From Aphelocoma coerulescens (Eukaryota; Chordata; Aves; Passeriformes; Corvidae), in contig NW_027184078.1 in the NCBI RefSeq assembly GCF_041296385.1, positions 682,001 to 746,000 of the forward strand: 64,000 nt of DNA, given 5' to 3'. Each line of letters opens with the position of its first letter. Within the stretch, counting starts at the first letter, position 1. Shown piece by piece: positions 29,974 to 43,581 of the stretch. Made by a program: the position numbers and the translations under genes. Under the pieces are notes generated by a model, which saw nothing but the letters and a program-made list of their open reading frames with translations, was not told the origin of the DNA and did no database searches.

Positions 29974-32241
29974 AATAAAGCCTGATCCAGCCCCCCCTCA
30001 GCATATGTCCGGCTCTGGCATTGGGGCGGGGCAACTTTGGGAGCAGCCCCAGCCCTGCTCCTGCTCCCGGCTGGGCACCCAGCTGCTGGGACACAGGTGT
30101 GTCCTGATGCCACCGTCTACTCCTTTGAGAAGGGGAGGACAGAGTGCATCAGGGAGTTTGGTGTGGCTTACATGCGGCAAGGAGAAGGTGCAGCCCCAAA
30201 CTGGCTTTCACTTCTAGAACCTTTTGCTATTGCGGGAGCAGCTGCTGGAGCTTTTCAACCGAGCTGCAAGAGTGAAAAGTGTGATGGCATGTCTATCTGA
30301 GAAGGAAGGTTCGGTGCCGCAGCCTGTTGTGCACAATTTATATGCTGATAAGAGAAGGGGGTGCTTTTGGAACGTTTTCCTTCCTGACACTTCTGTCTCT
30401 GTGAGCTTTAGCTGCTTGGACTCAGGGATACCGAAGGTATGTGAAAGTGACTGGGATGCGAGAATCATGTTGCACAGGGAACAGGGAAGGTCAGCAAATG
30501 TTTCCTGTCCTGGCACATCTCTCAGTCTGAACTGCAGCTGCAGATGCTTCACTTCCGCCAAGGACTCTGCCACCTTGAGAGAAGGATGCGCTCTATGGAG
30601 TTGAGAAAGAAAGTGCGTCTCACTAGCTTCTTTCCTCTACTTCATAGACAGCAAAGGGGCTATGAAAGGCAGCACTGGCTTTTTGTTCTAGGACTTCTTC
30701 TTTACAAGCAGCTGCTGGATGTTTGGAAGGGGGTTTGGGATATGCAAAAATGAGAGGCTAAGATGGTAAGAGGGTAAGATGGAAGTCATCTGGCAAAAGC
30801 AGAGCTCACAAAAGGGCCAGCTGAGAAAGCTCTTGCTGCCTACAACTTCAACTGCACCCCTCAAAGCAGCAGCACACACGCTGCTCTCGGCACTTTCCTT
30901 CTCAGCTCTACGCACCATCCTAAGCCTTGCCTCTCCCACACTCAGGATCCAAAGACAACGGCACCAGGGACTGCTCACACACTAAAGGCACCAGGACAAA
31001 AGGCTCACCAGCTTGGCCTTTGCATTCCCGCTGACAGCTCCACAGCTTGAACCCAGAGAACTGCCTGCTGCCAACAGCCTTTCCAATCACTCTGAGCACC
31101 TCATGACAAGGAGTGTGGGGAATGAATCTCCAGCAGCCTCCTGCCCCAGGCTGTCCCCCGGGAGCAGCCCTGCTCCAGGCCGTGACTGCCACCTGCACAG
31201 CCAAAGGACCCAGAGCCGGTGTTACACACCACGGCTGTGCCTGGCACAGAGACACCAGTGGCCACACAAGTGGCCATGGCACTGTCCACACACAGTCCCT
31301 GCTGCTGCTCCCCCAGCCGCTGGCACCAACTCCCAGCCACCCACTCCTAAAGCCACGGGGCCCACTGGGACACTGCGGGGGCTCGTGGAAGCCAGCGGCC
31401 ATTGTGACACAGCGGGGCTGCACAGAGCCCACGGTGCTTTGTGACCCGTGGCTCCCAGGAGAGCCTTTGTGATGCTGGGGAACTACAAGGAAGCCTGGCT
31501 CCTCTGTGACACCACCACAGAAGCTCAGGGGAGCCCTGGAGACCGTGCTGATGCTATGGAACCTGATGCAACCCTGCCTCCTCTGTGACACCACAGAAGC
31601 TCTTGGAGCCCTGGAGACCGTGGTGATGCTATGGAACCTGATGCAACCCTGCCTCCTCTGTGACACCACAGAACCTCTGGGAGCCCTGGAGACCGTGCTG
31701 ATGCTATGGAACCTGATGCAACCCTGCCTCCACTGTGACACCACAGAAGCTCAGGGAGCCCTGGAGACTGTGGTGATGCTATGGAACCTGATGCAACCCT
31801 GCCTCCACTGTGACACCACAGAAGCTCAGGGAGCCCTGGAGACCGTGCTGATGCTATGGAACCTGATGCAACCCTGCCTCCACTGTGACACCACAGAAGC
31901 TCGGGGAGCTCTGCAGACCGTGGGGATGCTGGCGAAGCTGACGGAACCCTGGGCACCACAGTGACGCTATGGAACCTGGTGGAACCGAGGGGCCACAGTG
32001 ACACTGTGGGGCCTTTTGGAAGCAACAGGACCCTGGTGGGAAGCCACGGGATGATTAATCCTGCACGAACCTGCTCCAGGTGGGCTCCTCTCTCCCGGCT
32101 TCCACAGGTGCTGCTAGGATCCCACTCCGGCACTGGCTTGGCACGGGCTCACGGCTTCCTTTGGCAATGGCTCTGCTCCAGGATGGCATGCTGCAGAGAA
32201 TGCAGGTAGATTTTGTGCTCACTCCTGGCATGCAGCTGGAC
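29974..32241 (+). repeat. Macrosatellite unit 3
   Basis: 2,268 bp, five subrepeats; the subrepeat types run in the order ALG, PLG, AQG, AQG, ARG at the encoded junctions. No private change noted. Confidence 0.95.
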
Positions 32242-34509
32242 AATAAAGCCTGATCCAGCCCCCCCTCAGCATATGTCCGGCTCTGGCATTGGGGCGGGGC
32301 AACTTTGGGAGCAGCCCCAGCCCTGCTCCTGCTCCCGGCTGGGCACCCAGCTGCTGGGACACAGGTGTGTCCTGATGCCACCGTCTACTCCTTTGAGAAG
32401 GGGAGGACAGAGTGCATCAGGGAGTTTGGTGTGGCTTACATGCGGCAAGGAGAAGGTGCAGCCCCAAACTGGCTTTCACTTCTAGAACCTTTTGCTATTG
32501 CGGGAGCAGCTGCTGGAGCTTTTCAACCGAGCTGCAAGAGTGAAAAGTGTGATGGCATGTCTATCTGAGAAGGAAGGTTCGGTGCCGCAGCCTGTTGTGC
32601 ACAATTTATATGCTGATAAGAGAAGGGGGTGCTTTTGGAACGTTTTCCTTCCTGACACTTCTGTCTCTGTGAGCTTTAGCTGCTTGGACTCAGGGATACC
32701 GAAGGTATGTGAAAGTGACTGGGATGCGAGAATCATGTTGCACAGGGAACAGGGAAGGTCAGCAAATGTTTCCTGTCCTGGCACATCTCTCAGTCTGAAC
32801 TGCAGCTGCAGATGCTTCACTTCCGCCAAGGACTCTGCCACCTTGAGAGAAGGATGCGCTCTATGGAGTTGAGAAAGAAAGTGCGTCTCACTAGCTTCTT
32901 TCCTCTACTTCATAGACAGCAAAGGGGCTATGAAAGGCAGCACTGGCTTTTTGTTCTAGGACTTCTTCTTTACAAGCAGCTGCTGGATGTTTGGAAGGGG
33001 GTTTGGGATATGCAAAAATGAGAGGCTAAGATGGTAAGAGGGTAAGATGGAAGTCATCTGGCAAAAGCAGAGCTCACAAAAGGGCCAGCTGAGAAAGCTC
33101 TTGCTGCCTACAACTTCAACTGCACCCCTCAAAGCAGCAGCACACACGCTGCTCTCGGCACTTTCCTTCTCAGCTCTACGCACCATCCTAAGCCTTGCCT
33201 CTCCCACACTCAGGATCCAAAGACAACGGCACCAGGGACTGCTCACACACTAAAGGCACCAGGACAAAAGGCTCACCAGCTTGGCCTTTGCATTCCCGCT
33301 GACAGCTCCACAGCTTGAACCCAGAGAACTGCCTGCTGCCAACAGCCTTTCCAATCACTCTGAGCACCTCATGACAAGGAGTGTGGGGAATGAATCTCCA
33401 GCAGCCTCCTGCCCCAGGCTGTCCCCCGGGAGCAGCCCTGCTCCAGGCCGTGACTGCCACCTGCACAGCCAAAGGACCCAGAGCCGGTGTTACACACCAC
33501 GGCTGTGCCTGGCACAGAGACACCAGTGGCCACACAAGTGGCCATGGCACTGTCCACACACAGTCCCTGCTGCTGCTCCCCCAGCCGCTGGCACCAACTC
33601 CCAGCCACCCACTCCTAAAGCCACGGGGCCCACTGGGACACTGCGGGGGCTCGTGGAAGCCAGCGGCCATTGTGACACAGCGGGGCTGCACAGAGCCCAC
33701 GGTGCTTTGTGACCCGTGGCTCCCAGGAGAGCCTTTGTGATGCTGGGGAACTACAAGGAAGCCTGGCTCCTCTGTGACACCACCACAGAAGCTCAGGGGA
33801 GCCCTGGAGACCGTGCTGATGCTATTGAACCTGATGCAACCCTGCCTCCTCTGTGACACCACAGAAGCTCTTGGAGCCCTGGAGACCGTGGTGATGCTAT
33901 GGAACCTGATGCAACCCTGCCTCCTCTGTGACACCACAGAACCTCTGGGAGCCCTGGAGACCGTGCTGATGCTATGGAACCTGATGCAACCCTGCCTCCA
34001 CTGTGACACCACAGAACCTCTGGGAGCCCTGGAGACTGTGGTGATGCTATGGAACCTGATGCAACCCTGCCTCCACTGTGACACCACAGAACCTCTGGGA
34101 GCCCTGGAGACCGTGCTGATGCTATGGAACCTGATGCAACCCTGCCTCCACTGTGACACCACAGAAGCTCGGGGAGCTCTGCAGACCGTGGGGATGCTGG
34201 CGAAGCTGACGGAACCCTGGGCACCACAGTGACGCTATGGAACCTGGTGGAACCGAGGGGCCACAGTGACACTGTGGGGCCTTTTGGAAGCAACAGGACC
34301 CTGGTGGGAAGCCACGGGATGATTAATCCTGCACGAACCTGCTCCAGGTGGGCTCCTCTCTCCCGGCTTCCACAGGTGCTGCTAGGATCCCACTCCGGCA
34401 CTGGCTTGGCACGGGCTCACGGCTTCCTTTGGCAATGGCTCTGCTCCAGGATGGCATGCTGCAGAGAATGCAGGTAGATTTTGTGCTCACTCCTGGCATG
34501 CAGCTGGAC
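32242..34509 (+). repeat. Macrosatellite unit 4
   Basis: 2,268 bp. First subrepeat has TTGAACC instead of TGGAACC (near 33827), shared with units 5-7, 10 and 12-14. Confidence 0.95.
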
Positions 34510-36777
34510 AATAAAGCCTGATCCAGCCCCCCCTCAGCATATGTCCGGCTCTGGCATTGGGGCGGGGCAACTTTGGGAGCAGCCCCAGCCCTGCTCCTGC
34601 TCCCGGCTGGGCACCCAGCTGCTGGGACACAGGTGTGTCCTGATGCCACCGTCTACTCCTTTGAGAAGGGGAGGACAGAGTGCATCAGGGAGTTTGGTGT
34701 GGCTTACATGCGGCAAGGAGAAGGTGCAGCCCCAAACTGGCTTTCACTTCTAGAACCTTTTGCTATTGCGGGAGCAGCTGCTGGAGCTTTTCAACCGAGC
34801 TGCAAGAGTGAAAAGTGTGATGGCATGTCTATCTGAGAAGGAAGGTTCGGTGCCGCAGCCTGTTGTGCACAATTTATATGCTGATAAGAGAAGGGGGTGC
34901 TTTTGGAACGTTTTCCTTCCTGACACTTCTGTCTCTGTGAGCTTTAGCTGCTTGGACTCAGGGATACCGAAGGTATGTGAAAGTGACTGGGATGCGAGAA
35001 TCATGTTGCACAGGGAACAGGGAAGGTCAGCAAATGTTTCCTGTCCTGGCACATCTCTCAGTCTGAACTGCAGCTGCAGATGCTTCACTTCCGCCAAGGA
35101 CTCTGCCACCTTGAGAGAAGGATGCGCTCTATGGAGTTGAGAAAGAAAGTGCGTCTCACTAGCTTCTTTCCTCTACTTCATAGACAGCAAAGGGGCTATG
35201 AAAGGCAGCACTGGCTTTTTGTTCTAGGACTTCTTCTTTACAAGCAGCTGCTGGATGTTTGGAAGGGGGTTTGGGATATGCAAAAATGAGAGGCTAAGAT
35301 GGTAAGAGGGTAAGATGGAAGTCATCTGGCAAAAGCAGAGCTCACAAAAGGGCCAGCTGAGAAAGCTCTTGCTGCCTACAACTTCAACTGCACCCCTCAA
35401 AGCAGCAGCACACACGCTGCTCTCGGCACTTTCCTTCTCAGCTCTACGCACCATCCTAAGCCTTGCCTCTCCCACACTCAGGATCCAAAGACAACGGCAC
35501 CAGGGACTGCTCACACACTAAAGGCACCAGGACAAAAGGCTCACCAGCTTGGCCTTTGCATTCCCGCTGACAGCTCCACAGCTTGAACCCAGAGAACTGC
35601 CTGCTGCCAACAGCCTTTCCAATCACTCTGAGCACCTCATGACAAGGAGTGTGGGGAATGAATCTCCAGCAGCCTCCTGCCCCAGGCTGTCCCCCGGGAG
35701 CAGCCCTGCTCCAGGCCGTGACTGCCACCTGCACAGCCAAAGGACCCAGAGCCGGTGTTACACACCACGGCTGTGCCTGGCACAGAGACACCAGTGGCCA
35801 CACAAGTGGCCATGGCACTGTCCACACACAGTCCCTGCTGCTGCTCCCCCAGCCGCTGGCACCAACTCCCAGCCACCCACTCCTAAAGCCACGGGGCCCA
35901 CTGGGACACTGCGGGGGCTCGTGGAAGCCAGCGGCCATTGTGACACAGCGGGGCTGCACAGAGCCCACGGTGCTTTGTGACCCGTGGCTCCCAGGAGAGC
36001 CTTTGTGATGCTGGGGAACTACAAGGAAGCCTGGCTCCTCTGTGACACCACCACAGAAGCTCAGGGGAGCCCTGGAGACCGTGCTGATGCTATTGAACCT
36101 GATGCAACCCTGCCTCCTCTGTGACACCACAGAAGCTCTTGGAGCCCTGGAGACCGTGGTGATGCTATGGAACCTGATGCAACCCTGCCTCCTCTGTGAC
36201 ACCACAGAACCTCTGGGAGCCCTGGAGACCGTGCTGATGCTATGGAACCTGATGCAACCCTGCCTCCACTGTGACACCACAGAAGCTCAGGGAGCCCTGG
36301 AGACTGTGGTGATGCTATGGAACCTGATGCAACCCTGCCTCCACTGTGACACCACAGAACCTCTGGGAGCCCTGGAGACCGTGCTGATGCTATGGAACCT
36401 GATGCAACCCTGCCTCCACTGTGACACCACAGAAGCTCGGGGAGCTCTGCAGACCGTGGGGATGCTGGCGAAGCTGACGGAACCCTGGGCACCACAGTGA
36501 CGCTATGGAACCTGGTGGAACCGAGGGGCCACAGTGACACTGTGGGGCCTTTTGGAAGCAACAGGACCCTGGTGGGAAGCCACGGGATGATTAATCCTGC
36601 ACGAACCTGCTCCAGGTGGGCTCCTCTCTCCCGGCTTCCACAGGTGCTGCTAGGATCCCACTCCGGCACTGGCTTGGCACGGGCTCACGGCTTCCTTTGG
36701 CAATGGCTCTGCTCCAGGATGGCATGCTGCAGAGAATGCAGGTAGATTTTGTGCTCACTCCTGGCATGCAGCTGGAC
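34510..36777 (+). repeat. Macrosatellite unit 5
   Basis: 2,268 bp, five subrepeats; like unit 4 but with an AQG-type third subrepeat. Confidence 0.95.
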
Positions 36778-39045
36778 AATAAAGCCTGATCCAGCCCCCC
36801 CTCAGCATATGTCCGGCTCTGGCATTGGGGCGGGGCAACTTTGGGAGCAGCCCCAGCCCTGCTCCTGCTCCCGGCTGGGCACCCAGCTGCTGGGACACAG
36901 GTGTGTCCTGATGCCACCGTCTACTCCTTTGAGAAGGGGAGGACAGAGTGCATCAGGGAGTTTGGTGTGGCTTACATGCGGCAAGGAGAAGGTGCAGCCC
37001 CAAACTGGCTTTCACTTCTAGAACCTTTTGCTATTGCGGGAGCAGCTGCTGGAGCTTTTCAACCGAGCTGCAAGAGTGAAAAGTGTGATGGCATGTCTAT
37101 CTGAGAAGGAAGGTTCGGTGCCGCAGCCTGTTGTGCACAATTTATATGCTGATAAGAGAAGGGGGTGCTTTTGCAACGTTTTCCTTCCTGACACTTCTGT
37201 CTCTGTGAGCTTTAGCTGCTTGGACTCAGGGATACCGAAGGTATGTGAAAGTGACTGGGATGCGAGAATCATGTTGCACAGGGAACAGGGAAGGTCAGCA
37301 AATGTTTCCTGTCCTGGCACATCTCTCAGTCTGAACTGCAGCTGCAGATGCTTCACTTCCGCCAAGGACTCTGCCACCTTGAGAGAAGGATGCGCTCTAT
37401 GGAGTTGAGAAAGAAAGTGCGTCTCACTAGCTTCTTTCCTCTACTTCATAGACAGCAAAGGGGCTATGAAAGGCAGCACTGGCTTTTTGTTCTAGGACTT
37501 CTTCTTTACAAGCAGCTGCTGGATGTTTGGAAGGGGGTTTGGGATATGCAAAAATGAGAGGCTAAGATGGTAAGAGGGTAAGATGGAAGTCATCTGGCAA
37601 AAGCAGAGCTCACAAAAGGGCCAGCTGAGAAAGCTCTTGCTGCCTACAACTTCAACTGCACCCCTCAAAGCAGCAGCACACACGCTGCTCTCGGCACTTT
37701 CCTTCTCAGCTCTACGCACCATCCTAAGCCTTGCCTCTCCCACACTCAGGATCCAAAGACAACGGCACCAGGGACTGCTCACACACTAAAGGCACCAGGA
37801 CAAAAGGCTCACCAGCTTGGCCTTTGCATTCCCGCTGACAGCTCCACAGCTTGAACCCAGAGAACTGCCTGCTGCCAACAGCCTTTCCAATCACTCTGAG
37901 CACCTCATGACAAGGAGTGTGGGGAATGAATCTCCAGCAGCCTCCTGCCCCAGGCTGTCCCCCGGGAGCAGCCCTGCTCCAGGCCGTGACTGCCACCTGC
38001 ACAGCCAAAGGACCCAGAGCCGGTGTTACACACCACGGCTGTGCCTGGCACAGAGACACCAGTGGCCACACAAGTGGCCATGGCACTGTCCACACACAGT
38101 CCCTGCTGCTGCTCCCCCAGCCGCTGGCACCAACTCCCAGCCACCCACTCCTAAAGCCACGGGGCCCACTGGGACACTGCGGGGGCTCGTGGAAGCCAGC
38201 GGCCATTGTGACACAGCGGGGCTGCACAGAGCCCACGGTGCTTTGTGACCCGTGGCTCCCAGGAGAGCCTTTGTGATGCTGGGGAACTACAAGGAAGCCT
38301 GGCTCCTCTGTGACACCACCACAGAAGCTCAGGGGAGCCCTGGAGACCGTGCTGATGCTATTGAACCTGATGCAACCCTGCCTCCTCTGTGACACCACAG
38401 AAGCTCTTGGAGCCCTGGAGACCGTGCTGATGCTATGGAACCTGATGCAACCCTGCCTCCTCTGTGACACCACAGAACCTCTGGGAGCCCTGGAGACCGT
38501 GCTGATGCTATGGAACCTGATGCAACCCTGCCTCCACTGTGACACCACAGAAGCTCAGGGAGCCCTGGAGACTGTGGTGATGCTATGGAACCTGATGCAA
38601 CCCTGCCTCCACTGTGACACCACAGAACCTCTGGGAGCCCTGGAGACCGTGCTGATGCTATGGAACCTGATGCAACCCTGCCTCCACTGTGACACCACAG
38701 AAGCTCGGGGAGCTCTGCAGACCGTGGGGATGCTGGCGAAGCTGACGGAACCCTGGGCACCACAGTGACGCTATGGAACCTGGTGGAACCGAGGGGCCAC
38801 AGTGACACTGTGGGGCCTTTTGGAAGCAACAGGACCCTGGTGGGAAGCCACGGGATGATTAATCCTGCACGAACCTGCTCCAGGTGGGCTCCTCTCTCCC
38901 GGCTTCCACAGGTGCTGCTAGGATCCCACTCCGGCACTGGCTTGGCACGGGCTCACGGCTTCCTTTGGCAATGGCTCTGCTCCAGGATGGCATGCTGCAG
39001 AGAATGCAGGTAGATTTTGTGCTCACTCCTGGCATGCAGCTGGAC
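36778..39045 (+). repeat. Macrosatellite unit 6
   Basis: 2,268 bp. Has TTTTGCAACG (near 37170) instead of TTTTGGAACG, shared with units 7, 8 and 11. Confidence 0.95.
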
Positions 39046-41313
39046 AATAAAGCCTGATCCAGCCCCCCCTCAGCATATGTCCGGCTCTGGCATTGGGGCG
39101 GGGCAACTTTGGGAGCAGCCCCAGCCCTGCTCCTGCTCCCGGCTGGGCACCCAGCTGCTGGGACACAGGTGTGTCCTGATGCCACCGTCTACTCCTTTGA
39201 GAAGGGGAGGACAGAGTGCATCAGGGAGTTTGGTGTGGCTTACATGCGGCAAGGAGAAGGTGCAGCCCCAAACTGGCTTTCACTTCTAGAACCTTTTGCT
39301 ATTGCGGGAGCAGCTGCTGGAGCTTTTCAACCGAGCTGCAAGAGTGAAAAGTGTGATGGCATGTCTATCTGAGAAGGAAGGTTCGGTGCCGCAGCCTGTT
39401 GTGCACAATTTATATGCTGATAAGAGAAGGGGGTGCTTTTGCAACGTTTTCCTTCCTGACACTTCTGTCTCTGTGAGCTTTAGCTGCTTGGACTCAGGGA
39501 TACCGAAGGTATGTGAAAGTGACTGGGATGCGAGAATCATGTTGCACAGGGAACAGGGAAGGTCAGCAAATGTTTCCTGTCCTGGCACATCTCTCAGTCT
39601 GAACTGCAGCTGCAGATGCTTCACTTCCGCCAAGGACTCTGCCACCTTGAGAGAAGGATGCGCTCTATGGAGTTGAGAAAGAAAGTGCGTCTCACTAGCT
39701 TCTTTCCTCTACTTCATAGACAGCAAAGGGGCTATGAAAGGCAGCACTGGCTTTTTGTTCTAGGACTTCTTCTTTACAAGCAGCTGCTGGATGTTTGGAA
39801 GGGGGTTTGGGATATGCAAAAATGAGAGGCTAAGATGGTAAGAGGGTAAGATGGAAGTCATCTGGCAAAAGCAGAGCTCACAAAAGGGCCAGCTGAGAAA
39901 GCTCTTGCTGCCTACAACTTCAACTGCACCCCTCAAAGCAGCAGCACACACGCTGCTCTCAGCACTTTCCTTCTCAGCTCTACGCACCATCCTAAGCCTT
40001 GCCTCTCCCACACTCAGGATCCAAAGACAACGGCACCAGGGACTGCTCACACACTAAAGGCACCAGGACAAAAGGCTCACCAGCTTGGCCTTTGCATTCC
40101 CGCTGACAGCTCCACAGCTTGAACCCAGAGAACTGCCTGCTGCCAACAGCCTTTCCAATCACTCCGAGCACCTCATGACAAGGAGTGTGGGGAATGAATC
40201 TCCAGCAGCCTCCTGCCCCAGGCTGTCCCCCGGGAGCAGCCCTGCTCCAGGCCGTGACTGCCACCTGCACAGCCAAAGGACCCAGAGCCGGTGTTACACA
40301 CCACGGCTGTGCCTGGCACAGAGACACCAGTGGCCACACAAGTGGCCATGGCACTGTCCACACACAGTCCCTGCTGCTGCTCCCCCAGCCGCTGGCACCA
40401 ACTCCCAGCCACCCACTCCTAAAGCCACGGGGCCCACTGGGACACTGCGGGGGCTCGTGGAAGCCAGCGGCCATTGTGACACAGTGGGGCTGCACAGAGC
40501 CCACGGTGCTTTGTGACCCGTGGCTCCCAGGAGAGCCTTTGTGATGCTGGGGAACTACAAGGAAGCCTGGCTCCTCTGTGACACCACCACAGAAGCTCAG
40601 GGGAGCCCTGGAGACCGTGCTGATGCTATTGAACCTGATGCAACCCTGCCTCCTCTGTGACACCACAGAACCTCTGGGAGCCCTGGAGACCGTGGTGATG
40701 CTATGGAACCTGATGCAACCCTGCCTCCTCTGTGACACCACAGAACCTCTGGGAGCCCTGGAGACCGTGCTGATGCTATGGAACCTGATGCAACCCTGCC
40801 TCCACTGTGACACCACAGAAGCTCAGGGAGCCCTGGAGACTGTGGTGATGCTATGGAACCTGATGCAACCCTGCCTCCACTGTGACACCACAGAACCTCT
40901 GGGAGCCCTGGAGACCGTGCTGATGCTATGGAACCTGATGCAACCCTGCCTCCACTGTGACACCACAGAAGCTCGGGGAGCTCTGCAGACCGTGGGGATG
41001 CTGGCGAAGCTGACGGAACCCTGGGCACCACAGTGACGCTATGGAACCTGGTGGAACCGAGGGGCCACAGTGACACTGTGGGGCCTTTTGGAAGCAACAG
41101 GACCCTGGTGGGAAGCCACGGGATGATTAATCCTGCACGAACCTGCTCCAGGTGGGCTCCTCTCTCCCGGCTTCCACAGGTGCTGCTAGGATCCCACTCC
41201 GGCACTGGCTTGGCACGGGCTCACGGCTTCCTTTGGCAATGGCTCTGCTCCAGGATGGCATGCTGCAGAGAATGCAGGTAGATTTTGTGCTCACTCCTGG
41301 CATGCAGCTGGAC
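39046..41313 (+). repeat. Macrosatellite unit 7
   Basis: 2,268 bp. Has GCTCTCAGCAC near 39956 (shared only with unit 14), CACTCCGAGCACC near 40161 and ACAGTGGGGCTG near 40481. Confidence 0.95.
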
Positions 41314-43581
41314 AATAAAGCCTGATCCAGCCCCCCCTCAGCATATGTCCGGCTCTGGCATTGGGGCGGGGCAACTTTGGGAGCAGCCCCAGCCCTGCTC
41401 CTGCTCCCGGCTGGGCACCCAGCTGCTGGGACACAGGTGTGTCCTGATGCCACCGTCTACTCCTTTGAGAAGGGGAGGACAGAGTGCATCAGGGAGTTTG
41501 GTGTGGCTTACATGCGGCAAGGAGAAGGTGCAGCCCCAAACTGGCTTTCACTTCTAGAACCTTTTGCTCTTGCGGGAGCAGCTGCTGGAGCTTTTCAACC
41601 GAGCTGCAAGAGTGAAAAGTGTGATGGCATGTCTATCTGAGAAGGAAGGTTCGGTGCCGCAGCCTGTTGTGCACAATTTATATGCTGATAAGAGAAGGGG
41701 GTGCTTTTGCAACGTTTTCCTTCCTGACACTTCTGTCTCTGTGAGCTTTAGCTGCTTGGACTCAGGGATACCGAAGGTATGTGAAAGTGACTGGGATGCG
41801 AGAATCATGTTGCACAGGGAACAGGGAAGGTCAGCAAATGTTTCCTGTCCTGGCACATCTCTCAGTCTGAACTGCAGCTGCAGATGCTTCACTTCCGCCA
41901 AGGACTCTGCCACCTTGAGAGAAGGATGCGCTCTATGGAGTTGAGAAAGAAAGTGCGTCTCACTAGCTTCTTTCCTCTACTTCATAGACAGCAAAGGGGC
42001 TATGAAAGGCAGCACTGGCTTTTTGTTCTAGGACTTCTTCTTTACAAGCAGCTGCTGGATGTTTGGAAGGGGGTTTGGGATATGCAAAAATGAGAGGCTA
42101 AGATGGTAAGAGGGTAAGATGGAAGTCATCTGGCAAAAGCAGAGCTCACAAAAGGGCCAGCTGAGAAAGCTCTTGCTGCCTACAACTTCAACTGCACCCC
42201 TCAAAGCAGCAGCACACACGCTGCTCTCGGCACTTTCCTTCTCAGCTCTACGCACCATCCTAAGCCTTGCCTCTCCCACACTCAGGATCCAAAGACAACG
42301 GCACCAGGGACTGCTCACACACTAAAGGCACCAGGACAAAAGGCTCACCAGCTTGGCCTTTGCATTCCCGCTGACAGCTCCACAGCTTGAACCCAGAGAA
42401 CTGCCTGCTGCCAACAGCCTTTCCAATCACTCTGAGCACCTCATGACAAGGAGTGTGGGGAATGAATCTCCAGCAGCCTCCTGCCCCAGGCTGTCCCCCG
42501 GGAGCAGCCCTGCTCCAGGCCGTGACTGCCACCTGCACAGCCAAAGGACCCAGAGCCGGTGTTACACACCACGGCTGTGCCTGGCACAGAGACACCAGTG
42601 GCCACACAAGTGGCCATGGCACTGTCCACACACAGTCCCTGCTGCTGCTCCCCCAGCCGCTGGCACCAACTCCCAGCCACCCACTCCTAAAGCCACGGGG
42701 CCCACTGGGACACTGCGGGGGCTCGTGGAAGCCAGCGGCCATTGTGACACAGCGGGGCTGCACAGAGCCCACGGTGCTTTGTGACCCGTGGCTCCCAGGA
42801 GAGCCTTTGTGATGCTGGGGAACTACAAGGAAGCCTGGCTCCTCTGTGACACCACCACAGAAGCTCAGGGGAGCCCTGGAGACCGTGCTGATGCTATGGA
42901 ACCTGATGCAACCCTGCCTCCTCTGGGACACCACAGAAGCTCTTGGAGCCCTGGAGACCGTGCTGATGCTATGGAACCTGATGCAACCCTGCCTCCTCTG
43001 TGACACCACAGAACCTCTGGGAGCCCTGGAGACCGTGCTGATGCTATGGAACCTGATGCAACCCTGCCTCCACTGTGACACCACAGAAGCTCAGGGAGCC
43101 CTGGAGACTGTGGTGATGCTATGGAACCTGATGCAACCCTGCCTCCACTGTGACACCACAGAACCTCTGGGAGCCCTGGAGACCGTGCTGATGCTATGGA
43201 ACCTGATGCAACCCTGCCTCCACTGTGACACCACAGAAGCTCGGGGAGCTCTGCAGACCGTGGGGATGCTGGCGGAGCTGACGGAACCCTGGGCACCACA
43301 GTGACGCTATGGAACCTGGTGGAACCGAGGGGCCACAGTGACACTGTGGGGCCTTTTGGAAGCAACAGGACCCTGGTGGGAAGCCACGGGATGATTAATC
43401 CTGCACGAACCTGCTCCAGGTGGGCTCCTCTCTCCCGGCTTCCACAGGTGCTGCTAGGATCCCACTCCGGCACTGGCTTGGCACGGGCTCACGGCTTCCT
43501 TTGGCAATGGCTCTGCTCCAGGATGGCATGCTGCAGAGAATGCAGGTAGATTTTGTGCTCACTCCTGGCATGCAGCTGGAC
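41314..43581 (+). repeat. Macrosatellite unit 8 (twin of unit 11)
   Basis: 2,268 bp. Shares with unit 11 alone TGCTCTTGCGGG near 41567 and CTCTGGGACACC near 42921. Confidence 0.95.
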